In this document: piece after piece, positions 1 through 10,032 of the stretch
Position numbering within the stretch: position 1 is the stretch's first letter
Layout of the letters: every line of letters begins with the position of its first letter
NCBI GenBank assembly: GCA_022425725.1
Contig: JAKMEY010000065.1
Span: 62,001-126,000, forward strand
Length of the DNA: 64,000 nt
DNA from: Ilumatobacteraceae bacterium
GTDB taxonomy: Bacteria; Actinomycetota; Acidimicrobiia; Acidimicrobiales; Ilumatobacteraceae
Direction: 5' to 3'
Position numbers and translations under genes: made by a program
Notes under the pieces: model-generated
What the model saw: the letters and a program-made list of their open reading frames with translations, nothing else
Told to the model about the DNA's origin: nothing
The model's database searches: none

Positions 1-36
1 GGACAGCAATCGACCGACCCTCCCGTTGCCTAACCC

Positions 37-1626
37 GTGCGCGCAACATCTCTCGGTCATGCCGGAATCCTCATCGAGTGTGAGGCCGGGTCGATTCTCT
101 GCGACCCATGGTTCGAGCCAGCATTTCTCGGTTCGTGGTTTGTCTTCCCCCGAAACGACCAACTCGATGCTGAACTACTTCATCGCATCGAACATGCTGA
201 TTATCTCTATGTGTCGCACCTACACGGTGACCACCACGACGCGCACTGGCTTGCGTCACATTTGAGTCGAGACATCCCAATTCTCCTTCCGGACTATCCA
301 ACATCTGAACAACAGCGCGAGTTCGAACGACTCGGCTTTTCGAAGTTCATCCACACTGTTGATGGTGAGGAGCAGGAGTTATGTGACGGTCTCTCCGTTG
401 CGATTCATGTAGAGACCTCGATTACCGACGGCCCGGGCGGTGACTCCGCGATCGTGGTGAGCGATGGCGTTCATCGAATCGTCAATCAGAACGACTGCCG
501 AACGCACGATCTTGCGGCTCTTCGTTCACACGGCCAGGTCGACCTGCACTGGCTGCAATACTCGGGAGCTATTTGGTACCCGATGGTGTATGAACTTGCC
601 GAGGAGGAAATGGCTGATCTCTGTCGGGCAAAGGTGGAAAGCCAGGGCAACCGAGCAATGAAATATGTCGATGCACTCGATGCCCGAGCGGTCATCCCTA
701 GTGCGGGTCCGCCGGTATTTCTCGATGATGACCTGTTTGGGCTCAACATGATCTCTGGTGACGAAGCGAGCATCTTCCCCGACCAACGATGGTTCCTTGA
801 CCAGTTAGCGGCGGCCGGCAAGAACGGTGTCCTTGCAATCCCCGGCACGGTGGTATCGGTGACACCAACCGAGATCGCAGTCGTTCATCCCATGTCGGGA
901 GAGGAGGTCGACAAGATCTTCACCGACAAGTTGTCATACCTTCAGCACTACCGCTCAGACTGGCAGCAATGGATAGACGACACCCACGCCTCATGGAAGC
1001 GCGAACCCACTGATCTCATGGCTCGGCTCGCTGCATGGTGGGAACCGCTCATGCAGAAAGCACCGACCGTCTGCAACCTCATTGGCGATCCAATACTCAT
1101 CGAAGCCAAACATCATGACGGGTCAGTCCTTGAAATTTTCGTCGATGTTGCGCAACGAAAAGTCGTAGATGGCAGCACTGTCGACTACACCGAATCGCCT
1201 CCGGGTTTCCGATTCACATTTCCACGAGATCTTCTCGAACTCACCGTTGACTCTGGCGCGGTCGACTGGTCAAATTCACTTCTGCTGTCATGTCGATTCA
1301 CCGCCTGGCGTCGGGGACAGTACAACGAGAACGTCTACAACTTTTTGAAGTCGCTTTCTGTAGAGCGAATCACTCGAACCGAGGCTGAAGCACGAGCGAA
1401 GGTTGCCGCTTCTACGTCTGCGGACATTCCTGAAACCGATGTCGAGGTCGGAAATTTCATCGTCCAACGCCGGTGTCCCCACCGAAATGCAGATTTTTCA
1501 GTCTTCGGAGAAATTGACGGCGATGATCTGGTCTGCACCCTCCACGGGTGGAGATTTGACACCGCCACTGGGCAGTGTCGAACCAGCGATGATCATCCGG
1601 TTCGAATCAAACCTCGGGAAATCTGA
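37..1626 (+). CDS. Metallo-beta-lactamase fold hydrolase with C-terminal Rieske [2Fe-2S] domain
   Basis: 529 aa. The N-terminal half has the metallo-beta-lactamase metal motif SHLHGDHHD (about residues 60-68), placing it near the UlaG-like branch. The last 80 or so residues carry both halves of a Rieske motif, CPHR and CTLHGW, so a [2Fe-2S] cluster ligated by two Cys and two His is expected. The GTG start at 37 lies 3 bp after an in-frame TAA, so translation in this frame cannot begin further upstream. MBL plus Rieske is known from CMP-N-acetylneuraminate hydroxylase, but there the Rieske domain is N-terminal; the reverse order here means the substrate cannot be inferred. The gene converges on hspR and overlaps its 3' end by 20 bp. 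Confidence 0.85.
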   Translation: MRATSLGHAGILIECEAGSILCDPWFEPAFLGSWFVFPRNDQLDAELLHRIEHADYLYVSHLHGDHHDAHWLASHLSRDIPILLPDYPTSEQQREFERLGFSKFIHTVDGEEQELCDGLSVAIHVETSITDGPGGDSAIVVSDGVHRIVNQNDCRTHDLAALRSHGQVDLHWLQYSGAIWYPMVYELAEEEMADLCRAKVESQGNRAMKYVDALDARAVIPSAGPPVFLDDDLFGLNMISGDEASIFPDQRWFLDQLAAAGKNGVLAIPGTVVSVTPTEIAVVHPMSGEEVDKIFTDKLSYLQHYRSDWQQWIDDTHASWKREPTDLMARLAAWWEPLMQKAPTVCNLIGDPILIEAKHHDGSVLEIFVDVAQRKVVDGSTVDYTESPPGFRFTFPRDLLELTVDSGAVDWSNSLLLSCRFTAWRRGQYNENVYNFLKSLSVERITRTEAEARAKVAASTSADIPETDVEVGNFIVQRRCPHRNADFSVFGEIDGDDLVCTLHGWRFDTATGQCRTSDDHPVRIKPREI

Positions 1627-1999
1627 GTCGCTCACCAAAAATCGCGACACTCTGTCGTAGTGGCACCAGGTCTCGACGGTTTCGACGTTCGGCTTCGTCG
1701 ACCGCCTCAACAACTTGCTGCCGTGCATGTTCGAGTTCATTCCGAAGTCGCTCGACTTCAGCCTCGAGTTCCATCACCCGACGGATGCCTTCAAGATTCA
1801 TCCCCGCATCGACGAGTTCTGAGATGCGACGCAACAACTCAATGTCATCGTCGCTGTACCGTCGATTGCCGCCATCGGTACGAGCAGGTTGGACAAGACC
1901 GCGTCGCTCATAAATGCGCAGAGTTTGCGGATGCATGCCGGCAAGTTCAGCCGCCACCGAAATGACGTAGACCGCTTGCTGTGAAGTTCTCATATTCAT
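1607..1999 (-). CDS. hspR: MerR-family heat-shock repressor HspR
   Basis: 130 aa. The N-terminal MerR winged helix is visible (YVISVAAELAGMHPQTLRIY, then ERRGL and the GGNRRYSDDD segment). A coiled-coil tail rich in Glu and Arg follows from about residue 75. In actinobacteria HspR represses the dnaK operon by binding HAIR operators with DnaK as co-repressor. Here it is the last gene of that operon: its ATG overlaps the dnaJ TGA by 4 bp, which fixes the start and suggests translational coupling. A HAIR-like operator lies upstream of dnaK, so autoregulation is expected. Confidence 0.93.
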   Translation of the reverse strand: MNMRTSQQAVYVISVAAELAGMHPQTLRIYERRGLVQPARTDGGNRRYSDDDIELLRRISELVDAGMNLEGIRRVMELEAEVERLRNELEHARQQVVEAVDEAERRNRRDLVPLRQSVAIFGERLRFPEV

Positions 2000-3120
2000 G
2001 ATGCACTCTCATCGTAGACCGTTCGTGCTCTCGGGTTTTCGGCGAGCACTGTTGAGAGCTGTTCGACCGCTTTGCGCTGCTCGTCGGTGAGAGCGGTGGG
2101 AATATCAACCACGACGCGAACGATGAGATCGCCGCGCGTCACTGTTCCTCGCTTCGTCACCTCGATACCGCGACCGCTCACTCGATGCCGTGATCCGCTT
2201 TGTGTGCCTGGTTGCAATCGCAGGCGAACAGACTCCCCTTCAAGGGTTGGCACATCGACCTCAGACCCAAGTGCAAGTTCAGAGAACGTCACCGGGAGCG
2301 TGACCTCAAGATTGGCACCCTGACGGGTAAATCGGTCATGTGGCTGAACTGCGACCTCAACAAGAAGATCACCTGCAGGTCCTCCGTTTCGACCCGGGCC
2401 TCCTCTTCCCTTCAAACGAATCGTTTGGCCGTCGCTCACTCCAGAAGGGATGCGCACTTGCACTGTTCGGTGCCCGACCGTTGCGCCAGTTCCACCACAG
2501 GATCCGCATGGATTATCAATGACGCGACCGTGTCCATTACAACCCCGGCAGGGTGTGGAAAACGAGAACGGACCCTGGTTTTCATCGACGGCACCGCGGC
2601 CGCCACACACTCCGCACAGTCGAGGCTCCGACCCGGGCTGGGCACCTGAACCTGTGCAGGTCTCGCACCGACCTTCACTTGTCACATTGAGGCTGGTGGT
2701 TACACCTTTTGCTGCGTCGTAAAACGACAACGTCAGACGAGCTGACTGGTCTGCCCCTCGGCGAGGACCGGCAGAGCCACGCTGGCGGCCATTGTTGAAC
2801 ATCTGACCAAATAGGTCGCCAAAGCCGCCCATATCGCCGACGTCGAAACTGAATCCGCCCTGTCCGTCCTGTCCGGCCATCGGCCCGAGCCGGCGCACTT
2901 CGTCGTATTCGGCTCGGCGTGATTCGTCGCCGAGCACGTCGTAGGCGGCACTCACCGCTTTGAAACGTTCTTCGGCTGCGGTGTCACCAGGGTTCTTATC
3001 AGGGTGGAGTTCACGCGCAAGTTTTCGATAGGCGCGGGTGATCTCTTTCGCGGAAGCCTCTGGACCAATGCCCAGCACCGAGTAGTAGTCCGTGTCGAAC
3101 CACTCTCTCTGTGCAGCCAT
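1996..3120 (-). CDS. dnaJ: Chaperone DnaJ
   Basis: 374 aa from the ATG at 3120, chosen because a GAGGAA ribosome-binding site sits just upstream and grpE ends at 3129; a longer reading to 3177 would overlap grpE. The J domain has HPD (about residues 40-42) and is followed by a Gly/Phe region. The zinc domain has all four CxxCxGxG repeats (CETCTGSG, CGVCGGRG, CRGCNGHG, CGSCGGTG), and the C-terminal substrate-binding domains follow. It stimulates DnaK ATPase and delivers clients. Third gene of dnaK-grpE-dnaJ-hspR. Confidence 0.97.
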   Translation of the reverse strand: MAAQREWFDTDYYSVLGIGPEASAKEITRAYRKLARELHPDKNPGDTAAEERFKAVSAAYDVLGDESRRAEYDEVRRLGPMAGQDGQGGFSFDVGDMGGFGDLFGQMFNNGRQRGSAGPRRGADQSARLTLSFYDAAKGVTTSLNVTSEGRCETCTGSGAQPGSEPRLCGVCGGRGAVDENQGPFSFSTPCRGCNGHGRVIDNPCGSCGGTGATVGHRTVQVRIPSGVSDGQTIRLKGRGGPGRNGGPAGDLLVEVAVQPHDRFTRQGANLEVTLPVTFSELALGSEVDVPTLEGESVRLRLQPGTQSGSRHRVSGRGIEVTKRGTVTRGDLIVRVVVDIPTALTDEQRKAVEQLSTVLAENPRARTVYDESAS

Positions 3121-3128
3121 GTCGTTCC

Positions 3129-3743
3129 TCAGTCTTTCGTTCGAACCATTGCTGGACGCAATGTTCGGCCCTTCCACAGATAACCGCTACGAAGCACCTC
3201 AGCCACAACGATTTCGGCGCCTTCTCCTGGCTCATGGGCAACCGCTTCAGCCGTCTCGGGGTCGAATGGCTGGTCGGCAATGTTCATCGCCTCGAGTCCA
3301 ACTTTTCTCAACTCGACGAGAAGCACATTGAGCAGCGGCCCAATCTCGTCTGGGTGACGAACGTAAGCGGCTTCTGTTGCATCGAGCACGGGCAATAGTG
3401 CCTCTGCGACGCGACTTGTTGCGCGATCGACCTCATCGTTGATCTGATTCGTCACTCGCTTGCGGTAGTTCTCGAAGTCGGCTTGCGTTCGCATTGCGAG
3501 CTCTCGGAACCGTTCAATCTCTGCAGCAACTTCGTCTGCTTCTTCTTCGCCTGATGAACCGTCACCTTCGGTGAGGTCGTCTAGACCATCAACATCGATC
3601 GAATCACCTGCTCCATAATCTGCAGTCGTTGACGTTGAGAAGGAAGATGGACGTGGAGTCTCAGAGGTGAAATCTTCCACCTCTGAGCCTCGCTCGTCCT
3701 CAGGGTCGAGAACATCGTCGTCATGCGACGACATGTCACTCAT
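3129..3743 (-). CDS. grpE: Nucleotide exchange factor GrpE
   Basis: 204 aa. An acidic, low-complexity N-terminal stretch (about 1-70) precedes the coiled-coil dimerisation helix and the GrpE beta domain; the C-terminal signature around [18 protein letters not shown] is clear. GrpE releases ADP from DnaK and completes the chaperone cycle. Its ATG overlaps the dnaK TGA by 4 bp (ATGA), so translation is probably coupled, and dnaJ starts 8 bp after its stop. Confidence 0.95.
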   Translation of the reverse strand: MSDMSSHDDDVLDPEDERGSEVEDFTSETPRPSSFSTSTTADYGAGDSIDVDGLDDLTEGDGSSGEEEADEVAAEIERFRELAMRTQADFENYRKRVTNQINDEVDRATSRVAEALLPVLDATEAAYVRHPDEIGPLLNVLLVELRKVGLEAMNIADQPFDPETAEAVAHEPGEGAEIVVAEVLRSGYLWKGRTLRPAMVRTKD

Positions 3744-5572
3744 TGTTCGTCGACAATCTCAGCGTCAACAATGTCATCATCTGCTGACTCGTCTGCAGAT
3801 CCTGATGCTGAAGTTCCGGCCGCATTGTCACGTGCAGCTGCTTCGTACAGCTTCTGGCTGAACTCTTGGCTCGACGCCATGAGCTTCTCGGTTGCTTCCT
3901 TGATCGCTGCAGTATCGGTGCCTTCAAGGGCAGCCTTGAGTTCAGCGAGTGGTCCCTCAACTGCAGCTTTCTCTTCGTCGGAGACGTTCTCGCCCTGCTC
4001 TCGAAGCACTTTCTCGGTCTGATACACGAGGGAGTCTGCATTGTTACGAACTTCAGCCTCTTCACGACGAGCCTTATCTTCCTCGGCGTGTGCCTCGGCA
4101 TCTTTCACCATCTGGTCGATGTCGTTTTTGTCGAGGGTTGACTGACCTGTGATCGTCATCGATTGCTCTTTGTTCGTCGCCCGGTCTTTCGCAGCAACGT
4201 GCACAATGCCGTTTGCGTCGATGTCAAATGTCACCTCAATCTGAGGAACTCCGCGTGGAGCAGGTGGAAGATCGACGAGCTGGAACTTACCAAGGGTCTT
4301 GTTGTACGACGCCATCTCTCGCTCACCCTGCAGCACGTGAATTTCAACCGAGGGCTGCATGTCTTCTGCGGTGGTGAACACTTCGGTTCGCTTGGTTGGA
4401 ATTGTCGTATTTCGTTCGATGAGGCGGGTCATCACGCCTCCCTTGGTCTCGATACCGAGACTGAGCGGGGTGACGTCAAGGAGCAACACGTCTTTGACAT
4501 CTCCACGCAACACACCTGCCTGCACGGAAGCACCAACCGCAACAACCTCATCAGGGTTGACGGTCTTGTTTGGCTCTTTGTCGGTCATCGACTGAACGAG
4601 ATCGGTGACGGCGGGCATGCGGGTTGAACCACCGACGAGAATCACGTGGTGGAGATCACCCTTCGAGATGCCTGCGTCTTTCAAGGCTTGCTCAAATGGG
4701 ACCCGGCAGCGTTCGATGAGGTCCGCTGTCATCTCTTGAAACTTCGAACGAGACAATGTCTCGTCGAGGTGAAGTGGCCCATCAGCATTTGCGGTGATGA
4801 ACGGGAGGTTGATCTGCGTCGACTGCACCTGGCTGAGTTCAATCTTTGCCTTCTCGGCCGCTTCCTTGAGACGCTGCATCGCCATGCGATCGCTCGAAAG
4901 ATCGACACCCTGAGCATTCTTGAACTGGGTGACGAGCCAGTCGATCACCCGCTGGTCCCAGTCGTCACCGCCGAGGCTCGTATCGCCATGGGTTGACTTC
5001 ACCTCGAATACGCCATCGCCGATTTCGAGGACCGAGACGTCGAAGGTACCGCCACCAAGGTCGAAGACGAGAACGGTCTCATCCTCGGAGCCCTTATCGA
5101 GCCCGTATGCGAGGGCGGCTGCGGTCGGTTCGTTGATAATGCGCAGCACTTCGAGACCGGCGATTGTGCCAGCTTCCTTGGTTGCGGTGCGCTGGGCATC
5201 ATCGAAATACGCGGGGACCGTGATCACAGCTTGGGTGACGGTGTCTCCCAGGAAGGCCTCGGCGTCGCGCTTAAGTTTCATCAGGGTGCGGGCCGAAATT
5301 TCCTGCGGTGTGTACTGCTTGCCATCGATGTCATCGCTCTTCCAGTTTTCGCCCATGTGGCGCTTCACCGACCTGAAGGTCCGGTCTGGGTTCGTAATGG
5401 CCTGACGCTTGGCTACTTCACCGACGAGAACTTCGCCCGCTTTTGAGAACGCAACAACCGATGGGGTTGTCCGTGCGCCTTCTGAGTTTGGAATAACGAC
5501 GGGCTCGCCCGCTTCAAGAACTGCGACGACGGAGTTTGTCGTTCCGAGGTCAATACCGACTGCCTTTGGCAT
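3740..5572 (-). CDS. dnaK: Molecular chaperone DnaK (Hsp70)
   Basis: 610 aa from the ATG at 5572, which has an AAGGAG ribosome-binding site 8 bp upstream; upstream in-frame codons lack one. The ATPase domain opens with [12 protein letters not shown] and has the phosphate loop [10 protein letters not shown] and the GGSTRMP motif. The interdomain linker [13 protein letters not shown] and the peptide-binding domain are intact, and the tail is acidic. Hsp70 refolds proteins with DnaJ and GrpE and, in actinobacteria, acts as co-repressor for HspR. First gene of the heat-shock operon. Confidence 0.98.
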   Translation of the reverse strand: MPKAVGIDLGTTNSVVAVLEAGEPVVIPNSEGARTTPSVVAFSKAGEVLVGEVAKRQAITNPDRTFRSVKRHMGENWKSDDIDGKQYTPQEISARTLMKLKRDAEAFLGDTVTQAVITVPAYFDDAQRTATKEAGTIAGLEVLRIINEPTAAALAYGLDKGSEDETVLVFDLGGGTFDVSVLEIGDGVFEVKSTHGDTSLGGDDWDQRVIDWLVTQFKNAQGVDLSSDRMAMQRLKEAAEKAKIELSQVQSTQINLPFITANADGPLHLDETLSRSKFQEMTADLIERCRVPFEQALKDAGISKGDLHHVILVGGSTRMPAVTDLVQSMTDKEPNKTVNPDEVVAVGASVQAGVLRGDVKDVLLLDVTPLSLGIETKGGVMTRLIERNTTIPTKRTEVFTTAEDMQPSVEIHVLQGEREMASYNKTLGKFQLVDLPPAPRGVPQIEVTFDIDANGIVHVAAKDRATNKEQSMTITGQSTLDKNDIDQMVKDAEAHAEEDKARREEAEVRNNADSLVYQTEKVLREQGENVSDEEKAAVEGPLAELKAALEGTDTAAIKEATEKLMASSQEFSQKLYEAAARDNAAGTSASGSADESADDDIVDAEIVDEQ

Positions 5573-5626
5573 TTGGTTGTGCTCCTTAGTGTTGGTCACA
5601 CTGCGTTGTGTGGGGGGTTTATCCAC

Positions 5627-5655
5627 AGTCTATGAGCGCAACACAATCACACCAA
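5627..5655 (-). promoter_or_regulatory. Candidate promoter of the dnaK operon
   Basis: On the minus strand TTGGTG (5655-5650) and TAGACT (5632-5627) are separated by exactly 17 bp, a plausible sigma-70-type -35/-10 pair about 55 bp upstream of the dnaK start. Both elements are imperfect, so this is a candidate only. Confidence 0.45.
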
Positions 5656-5671
5656 CCTCGGTAACAGGAAA

Positions 5672-5692
5672 CTTGAGTCGATATGACTAAGG
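5672..5692. promoter_or_regulatory. HAIR-like operator for HspR
   Basis: CTTGAGT, a 7-bp spacer (CGATATG) and ACTAAGG. The left arm is a perfect match to the known HspR inverted repeat CTTGAGT-N7-ACTCAAG and the right arm matches 5 of 7 positions with the correct spacing. It lies 100 bp upstream of dnaK, and hspR is in the same operon. Confidence 0.7.
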
Positions 5693-5710
5693 ATTTCTCT
5701 TTCTTTTGAT

Positions 5711-6175
5711 TTATGCGGTTGAAAGGTGCTCGGGACCAAATGAATCTGGCAGTAAACCGTCCATCGTGTACGTCGCCCAGAGACCATTTCGGCTGCAGGC
5801 ATGAATAATCGTCTCGGAAGTCGCGAATTCACGGATCTTCTGGCGACACCCCCCACACGACGTTGCAAGGCCTTCAGAATCACACACCGTGAGCACGACC
5901 TGAGCTTGCCGTTCACCTTGAGACGCCATGACGGCAAGAGCGGTCGCCTCTGCGCACAGACCCTGTGGGTATGCCGCATTCTCAATATTCGCCCCCACAT
6001 AAATCTGTCCAGATGGGGTCAGCACCGAACATCCAACGTGATAGTTCGAGTACGGGGCATGTGCATGTTCTTGCACGCCGAGGGCAGCATCAAAGAGCGC
6101 ACGAGTGATGTCGTCCATCTCCTCTCGAGGAAGTGCTCGCTCGAATACCGTTCGGTCGGGTACTTGCTGTGTCAT
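5711..6175 (-). CDS. cdd: Cytidine deaminase
   Basis: 154 aa, slightly longer than the usual 130 or so because of an N-terminal extension. The catalytic signature is present: GLCAEATAL gives the first zinc Cys and the proton-shuttling Glu, and SCGGCRQ gives the other two zinc Cys ligands. The substrate region YSNYHVGCSVLT is also recognisable. It deaminates cytidine and deoxycytidine in pyrimidine salvage. It lies directly upstream of the dnaK promoter region and reads in the same direction. Confidence 0.92.
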   Translation of the reverse strand: MTQQVPDRTVFERALPREEMDDITRALFDAALGVQEHAHAPYSNYHVGCSVLTPSGQIYVGANIENAAYPQGLCAEATALAVMASQGERQAQVVLTVCDSEGLATSCGGCRQKIREFATSETIIHACSRNGLWATYTMDGLLPDSFGPEHLSTA

Positions 6176-6236
6176 ATCCCAACGTTACGCGGGCAGTGCC
6201 CTTCAGACGAGTTACACGTCACCACCGCCAAACGCG

Positions 6237-7193
6237 TTAACACTGCGCTGCAGTTGAGCGCTGTGCGACATCATCGACAAACCACCCGCCGCCGTTTCTC
6301 ATGAGACCGAGAACACCGGTTACCGTAACCACGACCCCCCACTCACCCTGGCTGTCACCAAACGATGCGAACCCGCCGTCTTCAACCACGCAAAAATTCA
6401 CGATCGCTCGGCCGGCAGGATCAAGTCGAACATTGCTCACCGTGAGCGCAGCATCGGAGATCGCACGATCTGAACCGGCACTCAGCAACGCCATCAACTG
6501 TGACGCAACCACCCGAGCAAAGCCTGATCGTGATCCGAGCACGTGTGACCACTCGTCAGAACTCCCACCAGCGAGCACCGCCCGCCGCTGCGCCTCCCAT
6601 GCCGACCTCACCGTCTGCACCACACCATCGACCGTCTCCACATCTGCTGGCTCTCCAAGCGACACAGCGCTGTTCACCCAACGCACAACCTGCAGCACGT
6701 CTGAACCGGTTGGTTCCTCAACGACGTCGGGCTGAGCGACATCACCATCTTCGACCGGCTGAGAATTCATCTCACCGTCGTCAACCGTTCCCGTGGTTGG
6801 TGACCGAACGGAATCATCGAGATCATTCCCATCAACCGCGCCGTCATCGAGGCGACCGAGATCTGCTGGAGGCGGCTGTGTTCCGAGAAGAAGTTGCTCA
6901 ACTCCCAGCGCTTCATGCCACTGCGATTCATCGACCTCAACATCGACCGATGGCAGCGGCTCACCATCATCATCGACGACGACCGGCGCGAGCGCTGAAG
7001 GCGAAGCCTCCTCCGTCACAATCGATCCGAGTGTGGTTGTGGTCTCAAGAGCGGAAATGCGAGGTGAGCTTGCGCCGCTATTTGGGGCAGGCCAAAAACC
7101 GATCATCACCATCACTCCAAGCGCGATCGAAATCGGCACCGACCACTGGCTCCTCGCTCGGGCAAACCTCACCTCATCGTGCTGACTCGACAC
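6237..7193 (-). CDS. Membrane-anchored extracytoplasmic protein of unknown function
   Basis: 318 aa if translation starts at GTG 7193. This start is preferred because a TAATCT -10 element ends exactly 6 nt upstream, as expected for a leaderless mRNA; a TTG at 7199 is the alternative. A short cytoplasmic head is followed by one membrane segment (about residues 16-36) and a long acidic Thr/Pro/Asp-rich linker containing TTTTLGSIV. A folded C-terminal domain follows (about 170-318), possibly small and beta-rich (NFCVVEDGG, WGVVVTVTGV). I do not recognise the family. It is divergent from the MazG-like gene. Confidence 0.75.
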   Translation of the reverse strand: MSSQHDEVRFARARSQWSVPISIALGVMVMIGFWPAPNSGASSPRISALETTTTLGSIVTEEASPSALAPVVVDDDGEPLPSVDVEVDESQWHEALGVEQLLLGTQPPPADLGRLDDGAVDGNDLDDSVRSPTTGTVDDGEMNSQPVEDGDVAQPDVVEEPTGSDVLQVVRWVNSAVSLGEPADVETVDGVVQTVRSAWEAQRRAVLAGGSSDEWSHVLGSRSGFARVVASQLMALLSAGSDRAISDAALTVSNVRLDPAGRAIVNFCVVEDGGFASFGDSQGEWGVVVTVTGVLGLMRNGGGWFVDDVAQRSTAAQC

Positions 7194-7199
7194 AGTCAA

Positions 7200-7205
7200 A
7201 GATTA
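7200..7205 (-). promoter_or_regulatory. -10 element of a probable leaderless promoter
   Basis: TAATCT on the minus strand, 6 nt before GTG 7193. The same hexamer at the same distance precedes mrp (21712-21717). Confidence 0.45.
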
Positions 7206-7267
7206 CGAAAGAGATCCCGCTTCTCGTCGGCGATTATTGGGATGACTGTTCGAACTACGGTCATGGT

Positions 7268-7546
7268 GTGAACTTCCGCGAACTTCAAGATGTAATCGAT
7301 ACGACCTACGGCGATCGCGATCGAGAACGAGGGGTTGCCCCAACCGTTGCCTGGCTCTGTGAGGAACTGGGGGAGCTCGCCCAAGCCGTTCGCAAAGGCA
7401 CAGCCGCCGAAGTTGAACACGAATTCAGTGACGTGCTTGCGTGGATAGCGACACTGGCGAACCAGGTCGGAGTCGACCTCACCGAGGTCGTTGACCGCTA
7501 CAAAGACGGGTGCCCGAAATGTTCAGCGATTCCCTGTGAATGCTGA
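7268..7546 (+). CDS. MazG-like nucleotide pyrophosphohydrolase
   Basis: 92 aa from GTG 7268; the frame is open further upstream only as an antisense shadow of the neighbouring gene. The MazG metal-binding pattern is present as EELGELAQA (about residues 33-41) and HEFSDVLAW (about 53-61), so Mg-dependent hydrolysis of a nucleoside triphosphate to the monophosphate is expected. The size matches single-domain MazG/iMazG housecleaning enzymes rather than two-domain MazG. An unusual tail holds three Cys (CPKCSAIPCEC), a possible metal-binding end. It converges on asd with 11 bp between stops. Confidence 0.85.
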   Translation: MNFRELQDVIDTTYGDRDRERGVAPTVAWLCEELGELAQAVRKGTAAEVEHEFSDVLAWIATLANQVGVDLTEVVDRYKDGCPKCSAIPCEC

Positions 7547-7557
7547 ACAGAATGTAT

Positions 7558-8586
<1,029 letters not shown>

Positions 8587-8642
8587 CTAACGGCGCATGG
8601 CGACGCGCAGTCGATTGCTGGCTATTGAGAGAGGCGCTCGTG

Positions 8643-9467
8643 TCAGACAACAGTGGCGGTGATCCACCAATGGTTTTCGTTGATGCCTTCAAAGCGCCCT
8701 CGACGGAACGCCCCTTGAAGATCATCGACCGGACCACCCGACCAAATCGTCACGCCATCGATCGAAGCCCCCAACGCAGCGAGAACCTGACTCGGAGATA
8801 TCCGACTCACCTGCCAGGCCAAACGAGTGATTGAGCGACGCTGGCTCAGCCATTCACCAACTCGGGGAAGCCGGAATGCGAAACGGACAATGGTTCCTAG
8901 TGGAAGAAGCAGCGGATCAATTCGCGAAGGGCCACGGAAGTTCAACGCGATGCGGCCACCAGATCGAGTGACTCGAACTGCCTCACGAGCGAGATTCAAC
9001 GCATCAGCCTGAGCACAGTGCTGCAGAGTGAGATAGCTAAATGCGAAATCAACACTGTCGTCGTTGAGCGTAAGCGACCGGCCGTCTGCAACCTCAAGGG
9101 TGCGCAGATGATCTGCCCGCCCGAACCGCGACACGGTTTCGTGGCAACGCTCAAGAAATCCGATGTCAAGATCTGCGGCGATGACATGGTCAAACTCGCG
9201 GGTGAATGCTGCCGTCATCCGACCGATTCCGGATCCAATTTCAATCATCGACTGCTGATGGTTCTCAGAGTTACGTAGACCGAACGCCTCTAAATACGCA
9301 GGGACCTCATCGTCTCCCGTTGCGACAAAATCGGCCAAAGTGAGGTGATCTCCGGTTGCGTTATTGAACACCCAGCCAGTTTCTCGAACGACTTCGTCAG
9401 CACTGGTATGTCGATCGGAGACGCGACCTGCAACTTTCCATGCGATGAGTTGAGAACGTTGACGCAT
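8643..9467 (-). CDS. Class I SAM-dependent methyltransferase
   Basis: 274 aa from ATG 9467; a GTG at 9485 would add six residues and the ribosome-binding evidence does not separate the two. The SAM-binding glycine-rich motif I is MIEIGSGIGRM, followed by an acidic strand-2 end (AADLD) and a Methyltransf_11-type core (VDFAFSYLTLQHC). The C-terminal region carries a helix-rich extension that could bind a hydrophobic substrate. The substrate is unknown. It is inserted between lysC and asd, which are adjacent or fused to one unit in many actinobacteria. Confidence 0.8.
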   Translation of the reverse strand: MRQRSQLIAWKVAGRVSDRHTSADEVVRETGWVFNNATGDHLTLADFVATGDDEVPAYLEAFGLRNSENHQQSMIEIGSGIGRMTAAFTREFDHVIAADLDIGFLERCHETVSRFGRADHLRTLEVADGRSLTLNDDSVDFAFSYLTLQHCAQADALNLAREAVRVTRSGGRIALNFRGPSRIDPLLLPLGTIVRFAFRLPRVGEWLSQRRSITRLAWQVSRISPSQVLAALGASIDGVTIWSGGPVDDLQGAFRRGRFEGINENHWWITATVV

Positions 9468-9519
9468 CACAAATGATTCTCGCACACCTCAGCCACAGGT
9501 TGCGGTGAACGACGGAGGT

Positions 9520-10032
9520 TCACTTGCGTTCTGGCAATGGGGCCGCATACGACTCGCCCGAATCAAGACCAAATTCCGTATGCAAACTGCGCGCCGCGGT
9601 TTCTAAATCACTCGCAGCGATGACAACAGAAATACGGATCGTTGAAGTCGAAATCATCTCGATGTTGACCGCAGCCTCTGCCAGACATCTGAACATGCGT
9701 GCTGCAATGCCAGGTGACGTCTTCATTCCGGCGCCGACAAGAGACACCTTCGCGATCTCGCTGTCTTGAGTGACACCGGCTGCCGACATCTCGCTTGCAA
9801 CCCGAGACACAATTTCATCGGCAACCTTCAGATCAGCAGACGGCACGGTGAAGGAAATATCGGTCGTTCCTTCAGTTGACGTGTTCTGAACGATCATGTC
9901 GACGTTGACATTTGCATCGGCGAGAGGCTCAAACAGGGTCGCAGAAATTCCTGGACGATCAGGAACACCAAGCACGGTGAGCTTGGCTTCACTCGCATCG
10001 GTTACGACACCAGAAATAATTGGATCTTCCAT
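9520..10032 (-). CDS. lysC: Aspartate kinase beta subunit from an in-frame internal start
   Basis: 170 aa, in frame within lysC. The ATG at 10032 begins [20 protein letters not shown], which lines up with the C. glutamicum LysC beta start (MEEAVLTGVATDKSEAKVTV, from memory). A strong GAGGAG lies at 10044-10039, 6 nt upstream, unusual inside a coding region and decisive for the call. The product is the two ACT domains only, expected to form an alpha2beta2 enzyme. Confidence 0.8.
   Translation of the reverse strand: MEDPIISGVVTDASEAKLTVLGVPDRPGISATLFEPLADANVNVDMIVQNTSTEGTTDISFTVPSADLKVADEIVSRVASEMSAAGVTQDSEIAKVSLVGAGMKTSPGIAARMFRCLAEAAVNIEMISTSTIRISVVIAASDLETAARSLHTEFGLDSGESYAAPLPERK

Noticed and set aside
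1-33. Ten-codon plus-strand tail ending in TAA at 31-33, possibly the end of an upstream gene
   Set aside because: Too short to support a gene; the open frame could be chance.
6500-7267. Long upstream extension of the MazG-like frame (open from 6500)
   Set aside because: It is antisense to the 6237-7193 gene, low complexity and Pro/His-rich, with no MazG homology before 7268.
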